From JBPOHE01 sp052035915 (lineage in GTDB: Bacteria > Pseudomonadota > Gammaproteobacteria > Chromatiales > Chromatiaceae), in contig JBPOHE010000079.1 of assembly GCA_052035915.1 (NCBI GenBank), positions 1 through 45,272 on the forward strand: a stretch of DNA of 45,272 nucleotides, given 5' to 3'. Below are positions 41,292 through 45,272 of this stretch, in pieces. The notes below the pieces were generated by a model. The model had not been told where the DNA came from and ran no database searches. It saw only the letters and a list, made by a program, of their open reading frames with translations. Each line of letters opens with the position of its first letter. Positions within the stretch are counted from its first letter, which is position 1. Both the position numbers and the translations under genes were made by a program.

Positions 41292-42410
41292 ATGGCAGAC
41301 CAAGCAACAAATCTGGACTGGGCCAATTCCTGGCTCGACATGCAGCGTAGGTACTGGGATAACTGGGTCAGAATGACCCAAAGCCTGGCCAGCCCGCCCA
41401 AGGCCCAGGCGAGTTTCCCAGCTTCCCCTACCGACGCCATTTCTCAGAGCCTCGATTTCTGGTCGAAAATGCTCTCCCCGGCGCTGCCGAACCAGTCGCG
41501 CGACATGGTGCAAAAGATGTTTTCTCTCAACAAAGGCTATCTCCAGTTTGGGGAAAGCCTCTGGCAGAGCATCACCGCCGCCCAAACCGCGACCAAATCC
41601 GCGGAAGGCTGGTGGGACAATTTTGTACAAAGCATCCAGCAGATGCAGCAAGAGTTCGCTGGCAAGGTCGGCGCCGGGAGTGACCCCTGGGCCGGCTTCG
41701 CCACCTTCTGGGGTATGCCCCTCGATAACTGGCGGCGGGTGATCTCCGCCTGTTCCGTCCTGCCCGGCGACATGGAGCGCGCCCTGCGCGGCGGCGGTGC
41801 CCCCTACGACGTCATCCACGGCGCCGTCAGCGGGGTCCTCTCCACCCCGGCCCTCGGCTACACCCGGGAATGGCAGGAGCAGGTCCAGGTGTGGACGCAG
41901 CTCTGGTTGAACCATGGTCGCTCCATCCAGGATTACGGCATGGTGTTGGCGAAGATCAGTGCCCGTGCCATCGAACTCTTTACCGGCAAGGCGGCTGAAT
42001 TGGCCACCAAAGGCGAGACCATCGACAGCCTGCGGGCCATCTATAATTTGTGGGTGGATTGCGGCGAAGAGGCCTATGGCGAATTCAGCATGGGCGAAGA
42101 GTTCAGCCAGGCCCAGGCCCAACTCACCAACACCCTGATGGCGGTGAAGCGCCATGAACAACAGATGATGGACGAGGTGCTGGCCGGCTTGAACATGCCG
42201 ACGCGGCGTGAGTTGGATTCCAACCACCGCCGGGTGCACGAACTGGAACGCCGGATCTGGCGTTTGCAGGAGGCCTTGGAAGCCTTGAGCGCCGGCGAAG
42301 CCACTGAGTTGCCGCAGCCATCACCGGCCCCAGCCGGGACTCCAAGTCCCCGCACCCGGAAAAAAGTCGCCGTGCGTCCGGCCGCCACCTCTACCACCCC
42401 CGAAGCCTAA
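41292..42410 (+). CDS. phaE: Class III PHA synthase subunit PhaE
   Basis: 372 residues. The N-terminus contains LDWANSWLDMQRRYWDNW, the pattern of PhaE, and a C-terminal helical segment (RRELDSNHRRVHELERRIW) precedes a Pro/Ala/Thr-rich basic tail. PhaE has no catalytic residues but is needed for PhaC activity in class III synthases (Allochromatium type). AGGAG lies six bases before the ATG. Directly followed by phaC. Size agrees with known PhaE proteins (about 40 kDa). Confidence 0.9.
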   Translation: MADQATNLDWANSWLDMQRRYWDNWVRMTQSLASPPKAQASFPASPTDAISQSLDFWSKMLSPALPNQSRDMVQKMFSLNKGYLQFGESLWQSITAAQTATKSAEGWWDNFVQSIQQMQQEFAGKVGAGSDPWAGFATFWGMPLDNWRRVISACSVLPGDMERALRGGGAPYDVIHGAVSGVLSTPALGYTREWQEQVQVWTQLWLNHGRSIQDYGMVLAKISARAIELFTGKAAELATKGETIDSLRAIYNLWVDCGEEAYGEFSMGEEFSQAQAQLTNTLMAVKRHEQQMMDEVLAGLNMPTRRELDSNHRRVHELERRIWRLQEALEALSAGEATELPQPSPAPAGTPSPRTRKKVAVRPAATSTTPEA

Positions 42411-42425
42411 GCCAGGAGACCAGAG

Positions 42426-43484
42426 ATGCAAGTGCGTCCCGACCAAATCGTGCAGGAACTCTTCGAGTTCAATCGCAAAATCTCCAGCGGCATCAGCTGT
42501 TTGGGTCAGGTGGGCGAAGTCGATGTCGGCACGGCCCCCAAGGAAGCTGTGTACGGCGAGGGCAAGATGACCCTCTACCATTACACGCCCCAGGTGGCGA
42601 ATCCGGCCAAGGTGCCGGTCCTGGTGGTCTATGCCTTGGTCAATCGCCCCTATATGACCGATCTGCAACCGGATCGCTCGCTGATCCGCGGCCTCTTGGG
42701 CCATGGGGTCGACGTCTACCTCATCGACTGGGGCTATCCGGACGGTGCCGACCGCTATCTGGATCTCGATGACTACATCAACGGCTATGTCCACCGGAGC
42801 GTGCAACACATCTGCAAGCAGCACGGTCTACCGTCGATCAACATCCTCGGCATCTGCCAGGGCGGCACCTTCAGCCTTTGTTACTCGGCCATGCATCCGG
42901 AAAAGGTGCAAAACCTGATCACCATGGTGACGCCGATCGACTTTCACACCCCAGGCAACATCCTCGCCCATTGGGCGCGTCAACTGGATGTGGACACCAT
43001 GGTCGACACCCTGGGCAACATCCCCGGCGAGCTACTGAACTGGTGCTTCCTCTCCATCAAACCCTTCCGACTGACCGGTCAGAAGTACATCGACATGGCG
43101 GACATCATGGAAGATCCGCAGAAGCTGAAGAATTTCCTGCGCATGGAAAAATGGATCTTCGACAGCCCGGATCAGGCGGGCGAGGCGTTCCGACAGTTCG
43201 TCAAGAACTTCTTCCAGGAGAACCGTTTGTTGAAGGGGGGGTTGAAGATCGGCGAGCGTTCCGTGGAACTCAAGAACATCAGCATGCCGGTGCTCAATAT
43301 CTACGCCACCGAGGATCACCTGGTCCCGCCTCCCGCCTCAACCATCCTGGGAAAATGTGTCGGTACCAAGGACTACTCGGAATTCACCTTCAACGGCGGC
43401 CATATCGGCATCTATGTCAGTGGACGGGCGCAGAAGGATATCCCCGCCGCCATCGCCAAGTGGCTGAAGGAGCGTTGTCACTAA
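42426..43484 (+). CDS. phaC: Class III PHA synthase catalytic subunit PhaC
   Basis: 352 residues, the usual length for class III PhaC. The lipase-like box is GICQGG with nucleophile Cys144. The rest of the triad is Asp297 (YATEDHLVPP) and His326 (NGGHIGIY). These are each five positions lower than in the Allochromatium vinosum enzyme (Cys149, Asp302, His331), so the active site is intact. It polymerises (R)-3-hydroxyacyl-CoA on the granule surface with PhaE. AGGAG is found eight bases or so upstream. Fifteen bases separate it from phaE, so the two are one operon. Confidence 0.95.
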   Translation: MQVRPDQIVQELFEFNRKISSGISCLGQVGEVDVGTAPKEAVYGEGKMTLYHYTPQVANPAKVPVLVVYALVNRPYMTDLQPDRSLIRGLLGHGVDVYLIDWGYPDGADRYLDLDDYINGYVHRSVQHICKQHGLPSINILGICQGGTFSLCYSAMHPEKVQNLITMVTPIDFHTPGNILAHWARQLDVDTMVDTLGNIPGELLNWCFLSIKPFRLTGQKYIDMADIMEDPQKLKNFLRMEKWIFDSPDQAGEAFRQFVKNFFQENRLLKGGLKIGERSVELKNISMPVLNIYATEDHLVPPPASTILGKCVGTKDYSEFTFNGGHIGIYVSGRAQKDIPAAIAKWLKERCH

Positions 43485-43571
43485 GAGATATGGCGTAAGG
43501 AGAGGCTCGGCCCGGCGGGTGGAGTAGCGCCTGCGTTGCCGGGCTGGGCGATCTCCCCTAACCGACGGATC

Positions 43572-43610
43572 GACGAGGCCCGGGAACAACCCCCGGGCCT
43601 CGTCTGCTTT
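43572..43610 (+). terminator. Terminator after phaC
   Basis: A perfect 13-base-pair stem (GACGAGGCCCGGG, 43572-43584, with its complement 43592-43604) and a seven-base loop are followed by TGCTTT. The stem is strong and the T-run short. It separates the converging phaC and cytochrome genes and could stop transcripts from either side. Confidence 0.7.
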
Positions 43611-43630
43611 CAGCCCTGTGCCCTGGCTTA

Positions 43631-44908
43631 TTAGAGACCGCGCTCGGCGGCAGCGATCAGCATGGGTTCCCGGTCTTCCTTGGGCAATTGTTTGAACTTC
43701 TCCGCCAGGCTGGCCCACATCAGGTTGTAGTACAGCTCGGCCCGCACCAGGGCCACATCTTTCGTGGGGATGTCATAGCTCAGGGTCCGCTCTTCGTGGG
43801 GCTTCAGACGGGTATCCTTGCCCAGCGCCTTGGCGGTGGGCGGCATGGTCGGTTTGCCCTGCTCATCCACCATCTCGAAGAACAGATAGGCCTGGGGATC
43901 GTCCTGCATCGGATGCCCGGCGCTGCTTTGCCAGACCACCTCGCCCGCCTTGTTGTAGGCCATGACCTTCACGTACATGTTGCGGAAGGGCGCGCCGGTA
44001 GGCAGGCTGTGAGGGTTTTGATTCTTCATCTTCACGCTGGCCTTGATCTTGTCCCCGGCCGCTTGGGTATCCAGGGTGAAGACCACCGCGCGCTTGAGCA
44101 TGGCGGAGTCATGTCCACCATCCATGCCATGGTTGGCCATTCCATCGGCGATCGGCATATGACAGGACAGGCACTCGACCTGCCCCTTGGAGGCGACATA
44201 CTCATCGCCGGTCATGCAGAGCGGCACGCCATGGGGATTGTTGCGCTTGTCGTGGCATCCCATGCAAGCATCCGCGGTCTTGAGCTGCTTGGGATTGGCT
44301 TCCATGGTCAGCGCCGGGATCTTCTTGCCCTTGAATTCCACGCCCTCGCCCAGATGGGGATTGGGTTTCTGCTCGCCTTGAGCCCCGGCTCCACCGAACA
44401 TATCCCCGGCGGCGCTCAACTTTTCCGCCCCCCGGGAGAAACCCTCGGGACCCTGAAGTTTATCCGCGGTCTCATAGGCCTTGACGCCGAGTTGCAGTTT
44501 GCCATCGGGCCCTTTCAAGCCCTTGAAGCTTTTGAGCGTATGGCAGGCGACGCAATTGACACCCTCGGAATAGGCCGCCATGGCGTCCAGCTTGGTCTTC
44601 TGGTCCCGGGCGGCGTTGGGGGCATGACAGCTCAAACACACCGGATAGGTGCCCGAGGCCTTGTGTTTGGCCCCTTCTTCCTTGGGATCGCCGACCTCCT
44701 GGTTATAGAAGGCGCCATGAATCGGGTCGCTCAAGGCCGTGCTCTTGGCGTGCATCGAGCCTTTCCACTGCTTGTAGATCTCTTCGTGGCAGTTCTTACA
44801 GGTCTCGGATGGAATCTGATGCATGGGTTGATCCGCCGCGTAAACACCCGCGGCAAAGAGACCAAGCATCGCGGAGAGGAATACTTCTCCCCTCTTCGTG
44901 TACTGCAT
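43631..44908 (-). CDS. Periplasmic multihaem cytochrome c (five CxxCH)
   Basis: 425 residues from ATG 44908, with AGGAG eight bases upstream. A signal peptide ends near AGVYA. Five haem motifs are seen: CKNCH, CLSCH, CVACH, CMGCH and CLSCH, all in the first 290 residues. The last 140 residues carry no haem motif and look like a beta-sandwich (SVKMKNQNPHSLPTGAPF...). The overall pattern resembles cytochrome c-554-like proteins with an added C-terminal domain. It should pass electrons in the periplasm; donor and acceptor are not evident because no partner gene is in the window. The gene is flanked by an ISAs1 end on its 5' side. Confidence 0.88.
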   Translation of the reverse strand: MQYTKRGEVFLSAMLGLFAAGVYAADQPMHQIPSETCKNCHEEIYKQWKGSMHAKSTALSDPIHGAFYNQEVGDPKEEGAKHKASGTYPVCLSCHAPNAARDQKTKLDAMAAYSEGVNCVACHTLKSFKGLKGPDGKLQLGVKAYETADKLQGPEGFSRGAEKLSAAGDMFGGAGAQGEQKPNPHLGEGVEFKGKKIPALTMEANPKQLKTADACMGCHDKRNNPHGVPLCMTGDEYVASKGQVECLSCHMPIADGMANHGMDGGHDSAMLKRAVVFTLDTQAAGDKIKASVKMKNQNPHSLPTGAPFRNMYVKVMAYNKAGEVVWQSSAGHPMQDDPQAYLFFEMVDEQGKPTMPPTAKALGKDTRLKPHEERTLSYDIPTKDVALVRAELYYNLMWASLAEKFKQLPKEDREPMLIAAAERGL

Positions 44909-45005
44909 AAACAATCTCCTATCATAGAATCGGTTTATTCCGCCGTTTCCGGCCTGGCAACGATTGGGCAAGCGACCATCAAAGTCAAGACGCCCGCCGC
45001 TCACC

Positions 45006-45272
45006 CAGGGCAAACGCGCCATCCTCACAATCGAGACAAGACTTTAGCGCGGAAGTCATCGTTCCAGGCGGCCCGTAAGAGTTTCTTATTCACGCTCCCC
45101 TTGGAGGGGTCGCATTTCAGGAGATTGAGGGCGATCTGCCGGATAACGGCGAAGTTCTCGGCGCCGAAGCCTGCGCGGAGGCGACTGTCGTCCTCGCCGA
45201 AGGTCACATCCAGAACCCAGTGCAGAGAGTTCTCAATCCCCCAATGCCCACGCACCGCCTGGGCGAAGCGCG
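45006..45272 (-). mobile_element. ISAs1-type insertion sequence, terminal part
   Basis: The left boundary is placed at 45006, where CAGGGCAAACGCGCC resembles the terminal repeat of ISAs1 elements. The transposase gene ends at 45025 and the element continues beyond the window. Only one end is seen, so a target duplication cannot be checked. It lies about 100 bases upstream of the cytochrome start codon and might affect its promoter. Confidence 0.7.
45025..45272 (-). CDS. ISAs1 family transposase, C-terminal part
   Basis: The frame is open to the window edge and gives about 81 residues ending RAKVLSRL. The segment VRGHWGIENSLHWVLDVTF with GEDDSRLRAG is the conserved C-terminal DDE-region motif of ISAs1 (H repeat-associated) transposases, including the last catalytic glutamate (GIEN). 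The N-terminal part lies outside the window, so whether the gene is intact cannot be said. Confidence 0.9.
   Translation of the reverse strand, partial: RFAQAVRGHWGIENSLHWVLDVTFGEDDSRLRAGFGAENFAVIRQIALNLLKCDPSKGSVNKKLLRAAWNDDFRAKVLSRL

Noticed and set aside
1..45272. CRISPR arrays, tRNA or rRNA genes
   Set aside because: No regularly spaced direct repeats and no tRNA- or rRNA-like sequence were noticed on either strand.

Overview
The window looks like chromosomal DNA of a GC-rich gammaproteobacterium that stores polyhydroxyalkanoate with a class III (PhaE/PhaC) synthase. That enzyme type, the flavin-halogenase/chorismatase pigment genes, and the mix of Rpn-like, UPF0175/DUF3368 and ISAs1 genes would fit Chromatiales (purple sulfur bacteria or relatives). 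This placement is inference: no rRNA, tRNA or photosynthesis gene is present.

Region 1 (200-8840, + strand) resembles the end of an aryl-polyene/xanthomonadin-type pigment cluster: a B12-binding radical SAM enzyme, a BamE-like lipoprotein, a flavin-dependent halogenase, an FkbO/Hyg5/XanB2-type chorismatase, a MipA/OmpV outer-membrane protein, an acyltransferase, a family 2 glycosyltransferase and a Kef-type antiporter. Several genes overlap and are probably translationally coupled.

Region 2 (9184-26518, - strand) is a surface-polysaccharide locus. In transcription order it has an ABC exporter (wzm, wzt), the CMP-pseudaminic acid pathway (pseB, pseC, pseF, pseG, a formyltransferase in place of pseH, pseI) and five glycosyltransferase genes. 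It is interrupted by a broken Rpn/DUF4351 gene, a broken PIN-domain gene and an intact UPF0175/DUF3368 toxin-antitoxin pair. The distal glycosyltransferase part (about 9.18-16.5 kb) is clearly AT-rich compared with its surroundings.

Region 3 (27091-37299, + strand) is an eight-gene signalling and transport block: a cNMP-binding-like domain fused to a DASS-type transporter, an anchored ABC_sub_bind/DUF4115 fusion, a Cache-HAMP-SpoIIE-HATPase protein, a STAS protein, two methionine-rich membrane coiled-coil paralogues, a TRAFs-binding-like/class III cyclase and a metallo-beta-lactamase-fold hydrolase. I do not recognise this combination as a described system, and it is the best novelty candidate here.

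Region 4 (38068-43484) is the PHA locus: phasin, phaA, phaB and phaR on the - strand, divergent from phaE-phaC. A strong promoter and two similar TGC-rich candidate PhaR sites lie in the divergent gap, and two intrinsic terminators lie among the - strand genes.

The window ends with a five-haem cytochrome c and the terminal part of an ISAs1-type insertion sequence. Three copies of a roughly 117-bp palindromic element with CCGGGC ends lie between regions 1, 3 and 4 and their neighbours. Other palindromic repeats and a remnant of a REP-associated transposase are also present. Residue numbers and base counts were worked out by hand from the sequence; no database search was run.
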